13,412 bases of DNA from an uncultured Pleurocapsa sp. (lineage in GTDB: Bacteria > Cyanobacteriota > Cyanobacteriia > Cyanobacteriales > Xenococcaceae): positions 1 through 13,412 of the forward strand of contig CAKZYI010000798.1 of the NCBI GenBank assembly GCA_937884735.1, read 5' to 3'. The notes beneath the pieces were generated by a model. The model was not told the origin of the DNA. It saw nothing but the letters and a program-made list of their open reading frames with translations, and did not search any database. The position numbers and the translations under genes were made by a program. Within the stretch, counting starts at the first letter, position 1, and each line of letters opens with the position of its first letter. Shown here piece after piece: positions 1 through 7,563 of this stretch.

Positions 1-126
1 TTCTGGTCTAACGGTATAGTCATTTCCAAAGAAAAATATTGTTGGAAAGTTGGCAAATATAAGAATCCACTCAATCAAACGCCAGCTAAGATGAGGCGAA
101 GTTAAGTACTTTTTAAGCCGATACAT
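1..126 (-). CDS. N-terminus of an unrecognised membrane protein, cut by the left edge
   Basis: On the minus strand an ATG at 126 opens a frame that stays open for 42 codons to the window edge. The peptide starts MYRLKKYL, has a Trp/Arg-rich stretch (SWRLIEW) and then a hydrophobic segment at about residues 19-34 that could be a first membrane helix. Basic residues precede the helix, which fits an inner-membrane protein with a cytoplasmic N-terminus. There is no obvious Shine-Dalgarno sequence. The gene is divergent from the large hydrolase gene, so 127-276 must hold both promoters. I do not recognise the family. The start resembles that of polytopic proteins such as CPBP-type membrane proteases, but that is only a guess because no catalytic motif lies within the window. 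Confidence 0.5.
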   Translation of the reverse strand, partial: MYRLKKYLTSPHLSWRLIEWILIFANFPTIFFFGNDYTVRPE

Positions 127-180
127 TATTAATAAACATAAATATATCTTTTATTTTAATTTGCGGCATTAAAAGTAAAA

Positions 181-210
181 CATGACATTTGTCATTAATT
201 TACATGACAT
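181..210. promoter_or_regulatory. ATGAC half-site cluster in a divergent promoter region
   Basis: The octamer CATGACAT occurs at 181-188 and again at 203-210, a 22-bp offset equal to about two helical turns. The first copy also forms an inverted repeat, ATGAC-N4-GTCAT, at 182-195. This gives three half-sites in 30 bp between two divergent genes, an arrangement typical of an operator for a dimeric regulator. The regulator is unknown and I do not recognise a published cyanobacterial motif. No convincing -35/-10 pair was found in 127-276. Confidence 0.4.
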
Positions 211-276
211 CTTTCAGATACGGTTTGATAGTTGCTTTGGTTAATCTGTTTTCAGTTGAAGACTATTAATAAAGTG

Positions 277-3200
277 ATGAGCAAGATGAATAATCAAACT
301 AATAACTTTTCGGAAAATTTAGACCAAGATTTACAGACAGTTTTAGACCAAACCGCAGAAGATTTGGGATTAAACAATTTAGCAGTGGGTTTTGGTGTAG
401 TTACTTCTAACGGTATTTGGCGTGGTGTTAGTGGAGTTTCGGATCTAAAAACTCAAACACCTACCGAATCAAATGAATTATTTAATATTGGCAGCATCAG
501 TAAATCCTTTACTTCCGCAGTTATCCTCAAGCTAAAAGAAAAAGGTAAGCTTAGTTTGGACGATACTTTAGGGGAATGGTTGCCAGAAATCGCTGCTCAA
601 ATTCCTGATAGTGAGAATATTACCCTGGGTCAACTCCTCAATGGTGCAGGAGGCATATCTAATTATGTTAATAACGAAGCATTTTTAGAAGATCTGGCTG
701 CAAATTATTTGTCGGGTACAAACAAAGAATGGCAACCCGAAGAATTAGTAGGGTATATTGCTGGCGAACCTTTATTTTCTAGTGATTTCTCAACAGATAT
801 TTGGACTTACCCCAACACGGGATACATTATTGCAGGCATGATTGCCGAAGAAGCAACAGGTTTACCTCTCGAACAGATTTTGGCAGAAGAAATTCTTCAT
901 CCATTGGGATTAGACAATACTTTTTTCACAACTCAAGATGTAGATATAGATCGGCGAGTCAAAGGCTATGAAGATATTTTTACAGTCAAGGGAGAAGTAA
1001 GAGAAGATGGTGTCTTGGAAGATTATACTTTCCTAAATACCAGCTTTGCTTATGGTGCAGGATCGATGGTTTCCAGCGCAGAAGAAGTAGCAATCTTTTT
1101 TGATGCCTTGGCTTCAGGGGAATTATTAGATCCAGAGTCGACAGAGGAAATATGCAACTATACCGATACAGGAATATCTGAATTCGATCGCTTTGGAATG
1201 GGAGTGTTTCCGCGCACCTATCCCTGGGGAGATGTAAAAAGTATGACTGGTGGGATTTTTGGCTATAGTTCAGAAGTAGACTATTTTTTGCGGGATGACA
1301 CGACGATTTCGGTGCTGGTTAATCAGGAAAGTGCTAAAGCAGAATTAACTGGATTTGCTTATAAAGCTTCTATTGCTAATGCTTTGGGGTTGTGTAATGC
1401 CGCTTCTATTGAAGGTACAGAAAAAGATGATTATCTCCCACAAACAGTTGGGGGTGATGTGGTTTATGGCTTGGCTGGTGACGATATTATTTTGGGGGAG
1501 TCGGGTTCGGATATTTTAGATGGAGGGGAAGGAAAGGATTTTTTACAGGGTGGTGCAGGAAACGACTTGCTGTTTGGTCAAGCAGGTAAAGATATTCTTG
1601 ACGGTGGTGAGGGCAATGACTTGCTCAATGGAGGACAAAACAACGATCGCCTTTTGGGAGGAGACGGTGATGATTCCCTCATCGGTGGAATTGGCTACGA
1701 TATTTTAAATGGTGATGGTGGAAACGATATTTTAGATGGAGGAAAAGGACATGATACCCTAGAAGATCTTAGGGGAGATAATACCTTCTATGGCAATCAG
1801 GGCAATGATTTGATTACGACTGGAAGTGGAGATGACAAACTATATGGCGAAGCAGGAAGCGATCGCTTAATGTCTCGCAGTGGCAACGATACTTTGCATG
1901 GTGGCAATGGAGATGACTACCTTAATGGTGGTGCAGGAGATGATGAGTTAACTGGCGGTAATGGCAAAGATACTTTAGCTGGTGGTGAGGGAATTAATGT
2001 TCTATCTGGAGGAAAGGAAAGCGATCGCTTTATCCTGTCTTTTGAAGGGACAAGTTTGATTACAGATTATGATTCTAACCAAGATTTCTTAAAACTACCC
2101 GACCATATTGGCTATGACGACTTGGAATTTGTTCAAGGTGAAGAAGATATTATTTACACCGCAGTTAATTATCAAGAACAAACCTTGGCAGTACTCAATC
2201 ATGTCAACGCAGAAAATATTTTTAAGGCAAACTTTATCTCTCAAAATACCAACTCCTTGTTTAACTTTAACTTTGCCGAAGATGTACCTCAAGCAGTAAA
2301 AGATGGTGTGGAAGAAGCGGGAGAAATATGGTCATCATATTTGACCGATGAGGTAAACATAAACATCAATATTGAATACAATCCTTTAGATGAATTTACC
2401 GCAGGAGAAGCTGACAGCAACACCATTGAAGTTTCCTACAGCGATTTTTATCAGGCATTAAATAGCGATGCTATTTCTACAGACGATCAGATAGCCTTGG
2501 CAAGTTTACCCAGTAGTGAAAACATTAATTTATTAATTAACAACACTCAAGAAAATCAGGGAAGTGACGAACCATATCTAGATGATAATGCCAGCCAGAA
2601 CAATTCAACCATTAGCCTAACTGTTGCCAATGCCAAAGCTTTGGGATTTGATACCGAAGCAGAAATTGATGCAACAATTATCTTTAATAGCGATGTTGAC
2701 AACAGAAATGATGTTAACTGGGATTTTGATCGCACTGATGGCATTGATGATCATGCCATCGACTTTCAAACTGTTGCCACTCATGAAATCGGTCATACCC
2801 TTGGTTTTATTTCTGGAGTAGACAATTTAGATATTACCGCTGGTCAAAACCTACAGGAATTAATTGCCACTGAAGATATAAACCTACAGGATATTGTCGA
2901 AATATTAGAATTAGAAGACATTGTGACAGAATTAGGTTTGACGGAAATCTTTGCTGATATTGACTTAGGAGAATTAATTGCCGGTACTCCCATTGAATCT
3001 TTGCTGGCAGATATAGAACCAGATCGATTTGTCTTTGAAGATGAATATATTCCCACAAGTATGGATTTATTTCGCTACAGCAACTCTAGCTCAGATTTAG
3101 GCATCATTGACTTCACCACAGGAGATGCAAAAAAGTATTTTTCTTTAGATGGAGGACACACAGAAATAGCTCAACTGTCCACAGGAGTATACTTAGGAGA

Positions 3201-3345
3201 TGGCAGACAAATATCCCACTGGAAGCACGGAGAAGATGTCGGCATTATGCAGCCAGGTAAGGGTTTAGGACAAATTAATCATATTAGCAGCAACGATCTA
3301 CAGCTTCTCGATGTAATTGGTTGGGAAACAATCGTAGATAATTGA
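277..3345 (+). CDS. Secreted fusion: serine beta-lactamase-like + RTX repeats + zinc metallopeptidase-like
   Basis: This 1022-residue protein is numbered from the ATG at 277; a TTG at 232 and an ATG at 286 are alternative starts, and none has a clear ribosome site. Residues ~10-375 form a beta-lactamase/penicillin-binding (PF00144, class C type) domain with Ser73-x-x-Lys76 and Tyr178-Pro-Asn180. The third motif reads M323-T-G-G, where His or Lys is usual. Residues ~392-587 are about 20 RTX nonapeptides that should bind calcium, followed by the aspartate/leucine segment that often trails RTX blocks. Residues ~660-1018 resemble the cyanobacterial NF038122-type metallopeptidases: H836-E-x-x-H840 followed by GF..GVD849, a late GIM991-x-P turn, and ending in a DVIGW motif. 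No Sec signal peptide is visible. RTX proteins usually leave by a type I secretion system, so an extracellular location is inferred. Substrates are unknown. Confidence 0.85.
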   Translation: MSKMNNQTNNFSENLDQDLQTVLDQTAEDLGLNNLAVGFGVVTSNGIWRGVSGVSDLKTQTPTESNELFNIGSISKSFTSAVILKLKEKGKLSLDDTLGEWLPEIAAQIPDSENITLGQLLNGAGGISNYVNNEAFLEDLAANYLSGTNKEWQPEELVGYIAGEPLFSSDFSTDIWTYPNTGYIIAGMIAEEATGLPLEQILAEEILHPLGLDNTFFTTQDVDIDRRVKGYEDIFTVKGEVREDGVLEDYTFLNTSFAYGAGSMVSSAEEVAIFFDALASGELLDPESTEEICNYTDTGISEFDRFGMGVFPRTYPWGDVKSMTGGIFGYSSEVDYFLRDDTTISVLVNQESAKAELTGFAYKASIANALGLCNAASIEGTEKDDYLPQTVGGDVVYGLAGDDIILGESGSDILDGGEGKDFLQGGAGNDLLFGQAGKDILDGGEGNDLLNGGQNNDRLLGGDGDDSLIGGIGYDILNGDGGNDILDGGKGHDTLEDLRGDNTFYGNQGNDLITTGSGDDKLYGEAGSDRLMSRSGNDTLHGGNGDDYLNGGAGDDELTGGNGKDTLAGGEGINVLSGGKESDRFILSFEGTSLITDYDSNQDFLKLPDHIGYDDLEFVQGEEDIIYTAVNYQEQTLAVLNHVNAENIFKANFISQNTNSLFNFNFAEDVPQAVKDGVEEAGEIWSSYLTDEVNININIEYNPLDEFTAGEADSNTIEVSYSDFYQALNSDAISTDDQIALASLPSSENINLLINNTQENQGSDEPYLDDNASQNNSTISLTVANAKALGFDTEAEIDATIIFNSDVDNRNDVNWDFDRTDGIDDHAIDFQTVATHEIGHTLGFISGVDNLDITAGQNLQELIATEDINLQDIVEILELEDIVTELGLTEIFADIDLGELIAGTPIESLLADIEPDRFVFEDEYIPTSMDLFRYSNSSSDLGIIDFTTGDAKKYFSLDGGHTEIAQLSTGVYLGDGRQISHWKHGEDVGIMQPGKGLGQINHISSNDLQLLDVIGWETIVDN
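1450..2038 (+). repeat. RTX nonapeptide-coding repeat block
   Basis: Within the fusion protein about 20 imperfect copies of GGxGxDxLx follow one another, for example GGAGNDLLF and GGEGNDLLN. Each encodes a turn of a calcium-binding parallel beta-roll. The central copies (DNTFYGNQGNDLITTGSGDD) are degenerate. Because the DNA repeats are imperfect, replication slippage here could change copy number, but no frame break is present. Confidence 0.9.
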
Positions 3346-3359
3346 TTACTTAAAAATAC

Positions 3360-3408
3360 TTAAAAAGCGATCGCCTTTATCGATTTATCAAGTGCGATCG
3401 CTTTTTAA
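3360..3408. terminator. Bidirectional hairpin terminator built on two HIP1 sites
   Basis: The arms TTAAAAAGCGATCGC (3360-3374) and GCGATCGCTTTTTAA (3394-3408) are perfect inverse complements, 15 bp with a 19-nt loop. Both arms contain a HIP1 octamer and are flanked by A or T runs on the appropriate side for each strand. It sits between two convergent genes (stops near 3345 and 3445), so it can serve both as a rho-independent terminator. Confidence 0.8.
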
Positions 3409-3444
3409 ATATTTATATTTGAAATATTTATAATTTACAAATGT

Positions 3445-4008
3445 CTAAAACAACAAGACAGCTTCCTCACTACCAAAGCTAGAATCGCTGGTATCATCCA
3501 CCTGCGCCTTAGCCTCGACCACTTTGTCAAAATCAACATAGATTCGACTCTCGGTTTCATTCAAAGCACTACTACTAGAACCAGATCTTATGTCTAATAA
3601 TTGTTTAAGAGTAGTTCTGGCATTAGTCCCTTTTCTGAGGGTATAGAGCATACTTTGAGAATTACAGGGCGCGTTTTTACTAGCTACTGCACAAATTACA
3701 GGCTGGCGATTTACCGAACCAGTCGTAAAATATTTTAGAGTACCAGCCACTGCATACTGCTGAAACTTCTCCGAAACAGCATTGCAACGAGCTTCAGGAC
3801 TAAATTTATCCCCAAACTCAGTTGTTTTCCACTCAATTATCTTAACCGAACCATGTTTGGGAGACTGTACTACAGTGGCAGGAACTCCGCTGGAGGTGTC
3901 ACAAGAAAATAAAGGTTCTTGGCTATGGGCTAGACTGCCAGAAATTATTGTCGCAGAAGCAGTAAGAACGAAAGTTATAGCTAATGAAAAATAGGAGGTA
4001 GGTTTCAT
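3445..4008 (-). CDS. COP23 domain-containing exported protein
   Basis: This 187-residue protein has a Sec-type signal peptide (hydrophobic core ~8-25, likely cleavage near SLAHSQ, residues 25-30). The mature part matches the COP23 family (PF14218, named for a circadian oscillating membrane protein of cyanobacteria). The recognisable blocks are F..CDTSSGVPATV near the start, RCNAVSEKFQQY at 74-85, LKYFTTGSVNRQPVIC at 91-106, and a late LLDIRSG. Cys36, Cys75, Cys106 and Cys115 are placed as expected for family disulfides. Its biochemical role is not established. It lies 134 bp downstream of a serine protease/TPR gene on the same strand and may share its transcript. No Shine-Dalgarno is visible. 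The C-terminal ~25 residues, acidic and serine-rich, are not a clear part of the family. Confidence 0.85.
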   Translation of the reverse strand: MKPTSYFSLAITFVLTASATIISGSLAHSQEPLFSCDTSSGVPATVVQSPKHGSVKIIEWKTTEFGDKFSPEARCNAVSEKFQQYAVAGTLKYFTTGSVNRQPVICAVASKNAPCNSQSMLYTLRKGTNARTTLKQLLDIRSGSSSSALNETESRIYVDFDKVVEAKAQVDDTSDSSFGSEEAVLLF

Positions 4009-4128
4009 AATCGCAATAATAATTAAAAATTCATATACTACAATTATAGTATTGACTTCTTTGATTTATGCAAATATCTTACAAAAGAAATGGAATTAAA
4101 AATATTATTGTTTATTTTAAATCCTAAA

Positions 4129-4146
4129 TTAAGATTAATATCTTAA
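4129..4146 (-). terminator. Weak AT hairpin at the protease stop codon
   Basis: TTAAGAT (4129-4135) and ATCTTAA (4140-4146) form a 7-bp stem with a 4-nt loop that overlaps the stop codon of the serine protease/TPR gene. It is purely AT-rich and has no following T-run on the minus strand. It may be an intercistronic RNA hairpin rather than a terminator. Confidence 0.25.
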
Positions 4147-5840
4147 ATTGCCGAATTAATTGCTTCCAAATTATTAATTGCAGGTTGATAGTTAGGATTG
4201 ATTTCCAAAGCTTTTTCAAAAGACTGTTTGGCTTCTTGATAACGCTGTAATTTATATAGAGAAAAACCCCGATTTGTCCAAGTATTATAGTCTTGTGGAT
4301 CCAATTCCAAAGCTTTGTTGTAAGCAACCAAAGACTCCTCATCACGATCGCTAGTTTCCAAAATCAAACCTTTATTGCGCCAAGCAGGAGCAAAATTAGC
4401 ATCAATGGCGATCGCCTGTTCCACATCTGACAAAGCCAAATCATGCTCTTCTAGCTCTAGTGCAACCAAAGCTCGATTGTTGTGCAACAAAGAAGATGGC
4501 GATATTTGCTGAGATTCTCTCAACTCTACCGCCCGATTTAAAGACAATAAGGCAGATTGATACTCTCCCAATGCAAAGCTCAATTCCCCTTTAAACATCC
4601 AATCGGCAGAATTATCACTGTTTATAGTCAAAGACTGCTCCAAAGCCGTCAAAGCCTCTTCTAAACGCTGTAGTTGCTGCAATGCTCCTGCTTTACAGCG
4701 AAAAGACTCATACTTAATTTTAGTAGGCAACACATTAAGCTCGATAGCGCGATCGCAAGCTGCCAAAGCGCGGTCAAACTGGCGATCAAATCCTAGAGTA
4801 AAACCCTTGGCAAACCAGGCTAGATAAAGATCCTCTTTTAACTGAATTGCCTTTTCAAAAGAGCCTCGTGCTTCAGATATTCTGCCAATACGCCATAGTT
4901 GATTGCCCCTTTCAATCCAATGATAAGGATTCGCTGTATCTCTCACCGACAGAGGTGGTTGCCAAGATTTAATGTTCGATGAATTTAAATTAGGCGGAGC
5001 AGAATCTGCGATCGACAAATAATTATTAATAGGCTGATTAGCAGCCCAATCCAAAAAAGACTGAATAGGAATACCCAAACTAAGCCCCTCCTTTATTTTG
5101 ACAGAATCTCCTCCAACTTCATCGAGATACTTGCGGATAATTTCATCTTCTTCGCCAATTACCCTACCATCGCCTCGACCATGAATACCCACCAAACGCC
5201 CAGCAGTATCAACCACTCCACCGCCACTCATTCCTGGGTGAGTAAGATTAGTATAAATCAATTCATAACCACCAAAATAATCATCAGGATTAGCAATATC
5301 TGGGGCAGAGATCGCGCTAGCAGAATTATCAAACAAAAAGCCAGGATTAAATACTCTTTTGTCTCCAACTAAAGGAAACCCTGAAACATACAAATATTGC
5401 TTATCTTCATTTACATTACTAACAGCACTATTTTCATAATCTCTGCGTTCATAAAGCCGATAATCATAACTAGAAATCGTAGCAACGGGATAATCATTCT
5501 TGCTAGTAAATTGAATTAATGCCAAGTCAATATTGTTGGGCAGAAAACTTATAGCATCTATATTGACCTTATGGTCTTTCCTATCGTGAGTAACCAACCA
5601 AAGCTCTTCCCCCGACCGAATATCGTTGATTACATGCCTAGCCGTAAGCACATAATAAACATTACCATTCCTACCAACAATTGCTCCCGAACCCCATTCA
5701 CCATCAGGATTAACCTTAACCGTAAACTGAGAAGCAATAGTTTGCACATCAGGCTGAATTACCGTTTGAGCTAAAGTAACATGAGGTTGAACCAAAGCCA
5801 AAGTAGCAGCACCAAATATAGTAGATAAATAATATTTCAT
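4143..5840 (-). CDS. Exported trypsin-like serine protease with C-terminal TPR repeats
   Basis: This 565-residue protein has a signal peptide ending at LAQ (residues 23-25). Residues ~33-265 are a chymotrypsin-fold protease of the HtrA/trypsin_2 type. The triad is visible as His69 in TARHVI, Asp105 in NNIDLAL and Ser205 in HPGMSGGG, so the domain should be active. No PDZ domain follows. Residues ~305-560 contain six to seven tetratricopeptide repeats, for example the final YNTWTNRGFSLYKLQRYQEA. The protein is expected in the periplasm or on the outer cell surface, with the TPRs recruiting partners or substrates. It is transcribed in the same direction as the COP23 gene 134 bp downstream, an association that suggests shared function but is inferred. 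The M48 protease gene upstream is separated by 189 bp containing a GC-rich repeat. Confidence 0.88.
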   Translation of the reverse strand: MKYYLSTIFGAATLALVQPHVTLAQTVIQPDVQTIASQFTVKVNPDGEWGSGAIVGRNGNVYYVLTARHVINDIRSGEELWLVTHDRKDHKVNIDAISFLPNNIDLALIQFTSKNDYPVATISSYDYRLYERRDYENSAVSNVNEDKQYLYVSGFPLVGDKRVFNPGFLFDNSASAISAPDIANPDDYFGGYELIYTNLTHPGMSGGGVVDTAGRLVGIHGRGDGRVIGEEDEIIRKYLDEVGGDSVKIKEGLSLGIPIQSFLDWAANQPINNYLSIADSAPPNLNSSNIKSWQPPLSVRDTANPYHWIERGNQLWRIGRISEARGSFEKAIQLKEDLYLAWFAKGFTLGFDRQFDRALAACDRAIELNVLPTKIKYESFRCKAGALQQLQRLEEALTALEQSLTINSDNSADWMFKGELSFALGEYQSALLSLNRAVELRESQQISPSSLLHNNRALVALELEEHDLALSDVEQAIAIDANFAPAWRNKGLILETSDRDEESLVAYNKALELDPQDYNTWTNRGFSLYKLQRYQEAKQSFEKALEINPNYQPAINNLEAINSAI

Positions 5841-5889
5841 AACACATACAATAACAATTAAAAGTTTAATTCAGTCAAACTAAACGATC

Positions 5890-5958
5890 AACCCTTGTGT
5901 GAGGGGTTTGGGGACGACGCAACGTCCCCGACAGGGGGTTTGGGGGAAAGTTCCCCCA
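5890..5958. repeat. GC-rich hairpin-forming intergenic repeat element
   Basis: In an AT-rich background this 69-bp stretch carries two copies of the pattern GGGGTTTGGGG (5903-5913 and, with five Gs, 5934-5946). Two strong hairpins are present: GGGGACG (5910-5916) with CGTCCCC (5923-5929), and TGGGGGAA (5941-5948) with TTCCCCCA (5951-5958). A weaker AACCC/GGGTT pair lies at the left. The four G-runs on the plus strand could also form a quadruplex. It resembles the dispersed small palindromic elements of cyanobacterial intergenic regions, but its copy number cannot be judged here. Confidence 0.55.
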
Positions 5959-6029
5959 GAGACAAATATGGTTTTCAAAAATAAATTGACTACAAAAAGA
6001 CAAAAAACTTGTAACTCAGAGCTATAAAA

Positions 6030-7490
6030 CTATCTAGGAAAAACATTACGATAAGCTTCAACACCCTCATAACCATATCGGTTGTAACCCTTCGTTTGAA
6101 TCAACTCCTCAAGATATTCCATGCGCGTTTCCGACGCAGGATGACTAGATAACAAAGACTTAGCAATGTTGCCCTTACCTTCAAGTTGAGCCAATTTTGC
6201 CATCACGTTATACAAACCATCGGCAGAATAACCCCCAGCATCCAAAACCCTGATACCCAAAACATCAGCCTGTTTCTCCTTATCCCGACTAAATTGCTTG
6301 TCTAGCAATGTACTACCAACCTCAGCCACTGAAGTTGCTCTATCACCAGCCAAACCTGATAAAAGATTTGTCCCTGTATTTGCGATCGCCGATTCTCCCA
6401 GTTTTTTGTAACCATGAGACAAAACAGCGTGGGCAACTTCGTGCGCCATTACCCCCGCCAACTCCGCTTCAGAGTCCATTAACTCTAACATTCCCGTATG
6501 GAAAAATATTTTACCTCCAGGTAGGGCTAAAGCATTGGGAGTAGGGTCATTAATAATATTGAATTCATATTCAAATTCATCTCTACCCATTAACTCAGCA
6601 AGCTTGTTCCCAATACCTCGAATATACTCAAGTTGAGTCCCATCAGATACCATGCTCGATTGAGCTTTATAGCTATTAGCGATCGCTTCTCCTGTTGCCG
6701 ATTCACCCTGCAATAGCATTTGACCTAGGCTCAACCCTTGCTCTTCATTACCTATTGCTGCTTGACCAATACCACCAAGGATACTAGAAGTAGTGACTTT
6801 GGATTTTAATTGTTTTTGATACTTTTGAAAATATTCATTGGCATCACTCTGATATGCAGCAGATTTGGGAGATTCAGGATAGCTATAGGCAAATTCCCTG
6901 GCTGCGATCGAAGCTTCTAGCGGTTGATCGTAGGCTAATAATAGTTCGATTCTTTTGTCTAAAACATCATTTCGTTCGGGATATTTTTCCGCTGCGATTT
7001 CAATCGTGCTTAAAGCCTCGTCTTCGGCACCATAAAGATCGTAGGTGTCGGCTAATAAGATATGTCCAGGGACAAACTGAGGATAATTATCAACCAGACT
7101 TTCTAAAGGCTCAAAAATTCTTGCATCAACTTCATCATCATCGTCTGGATCTTCTTGAATAGCTTGATTAGCTGTATCCCAATATTGTTTAGCCGTCCCA
7201 TCTAATTTAGCTAGATCGCTTTCGGCTGCGGGTACAGGATCGGGTTCAGGAAAATCTGGCTTTACCTGTTTTTGAATTTGTTTGGCTTTTTGTAAATCTC
7301 CTTGTTTATAAAAGCGATCTGCTTCCAACATAGTGGCGTAATAGTTGCCACCATAATTGATATTGAGGAAATTCTGAGCCAATGTAGTAGTATTTTGAGA
7401 ATTAGCTCTATTGCTCAAAAACAGGGTAAGGATACAGCTAAATAATACTAATAACAACTTGTTACGGGTAATTTGCTTAAATTCAATCAT
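6030..7490 (-). CDS. M48 family metalloprotease with TPR-like repeats (BepA-like)
   Basis: This 486-residue protein has an N-terminal hydrophobic segment (~12-26) followed by NRANSQ, a signal peptide or membrane anchor. Residues ~50-230 are helical TPR-like repeats with an unusual acidic patch (DPDDDDEVD). The peptidase domain follows, with the zinc motif His350-Glu351-Val-Ala-His354 and the third ligand Glu405 in RDKEKQAD (Asp409). This is the standard M48 layout, so it should be an active zinc endopeptidase. Family relatives such as BepA/YfgC degrade or chaperone misassembled outer-membrane proteins in the periplasm; a similar role is inferred. In BepA the TPRs are C-terminal, whereas here the repeats are N-terminal. 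The ATG at 7490 is supported by TAAGG seven bases upstream. The gene starts 73 bp after the glycoside hydrolase stop on the same strand and is probably co-transcribed with it. Confidence 0.88.
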   Translation of the reverse strand: MIEFKQITRNKLLLVLFSCILTLFLSNRANSQNTTTLAQNFLNINYGGNYYATMLEADRFYKQGDLQKAKQIQKQVKPDFPEPDPVPAAESDLAKLDGTAKQYWDTANQAIQEDPDDDDEVDARIFEPLESLVDNYPQFVPGHILLADTYDLYGAEDEALSTIEIAAEKYPERNDVLDKRIELLLAYDQPLEASIAAREFAYSYPESPKSAAYQSDANEYFQKYQKQLKSKVTTSSILGGIGQAAIGNEEQGLSLGQMLLQGESATGEAIANSYKAQSSMVSDGTQLEYIRGIGNKLAELMGRDEFEYEFNIINDPTPNALALPGGKIFFHTGMLELMDSEAELAGVMAHEVAHAVLSHGYKKLGESAIANTGTNLLSGLAGDRATSVAEVGSTLLDKQFSRDKEKQADVLGIRVLDAGGYSADGLYNVMAKLAQLEGKGNIAKSLLSSHPASETRMEYLEELIQTKGYNRYGYEGVEAYRNVFPR

Positions 7491-7563
7491 ATTTTGCCTT
7501 ATTGAGGAATTAAGTTCATCAAGCTAATCCATCATAACTGTTAAATAGTTGGGTGATGTTGCC

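Noticed and set aside
232..276. TTG at 232 as the start of the large fusion protein, adding a hydrophobic LWLICFQL stretch
   Set aside because: The extra 15 residues are too short for a signal peptide with a cleavage site, TTG starts are rarer, and ATGs at 277 and 286 lie just before the conserved domain.
1520..1708. Second reading frame inside the RTX block
   Set aside because: It is a by-product of the GGxGxD codon repetition and encodes no recognisable protein.
2834..3058. Overlapping minus-strand open frames opposite the metallopeptidase domain
   Set aside because: The plus-strand frame has a clear domain signature through this region, and the antisense frames have no family features or ribosome sites.
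5891..5910. GTGTGAGG on the plus strand (CCTCACAC on the minus), similar to the core of the cyanobacterial small RNA Yfr1
   Set aside because: The core differs from ACUCCUCACAC by one base and is not flanked by the two Yfr1 stem-loops in the right order. The region looks like a GC-rich palindromic repeat.
7530..7558. Imperfect hairpin (CATCA/TGATG and AACT/AGTT) between the glycoside hydrolase and M48 genes as a terminator
   Set aside because: The stem is interrupted by an asymmetric bulge and there is no T-run on the minus strand, so the two genes are more likely co-transcribed.
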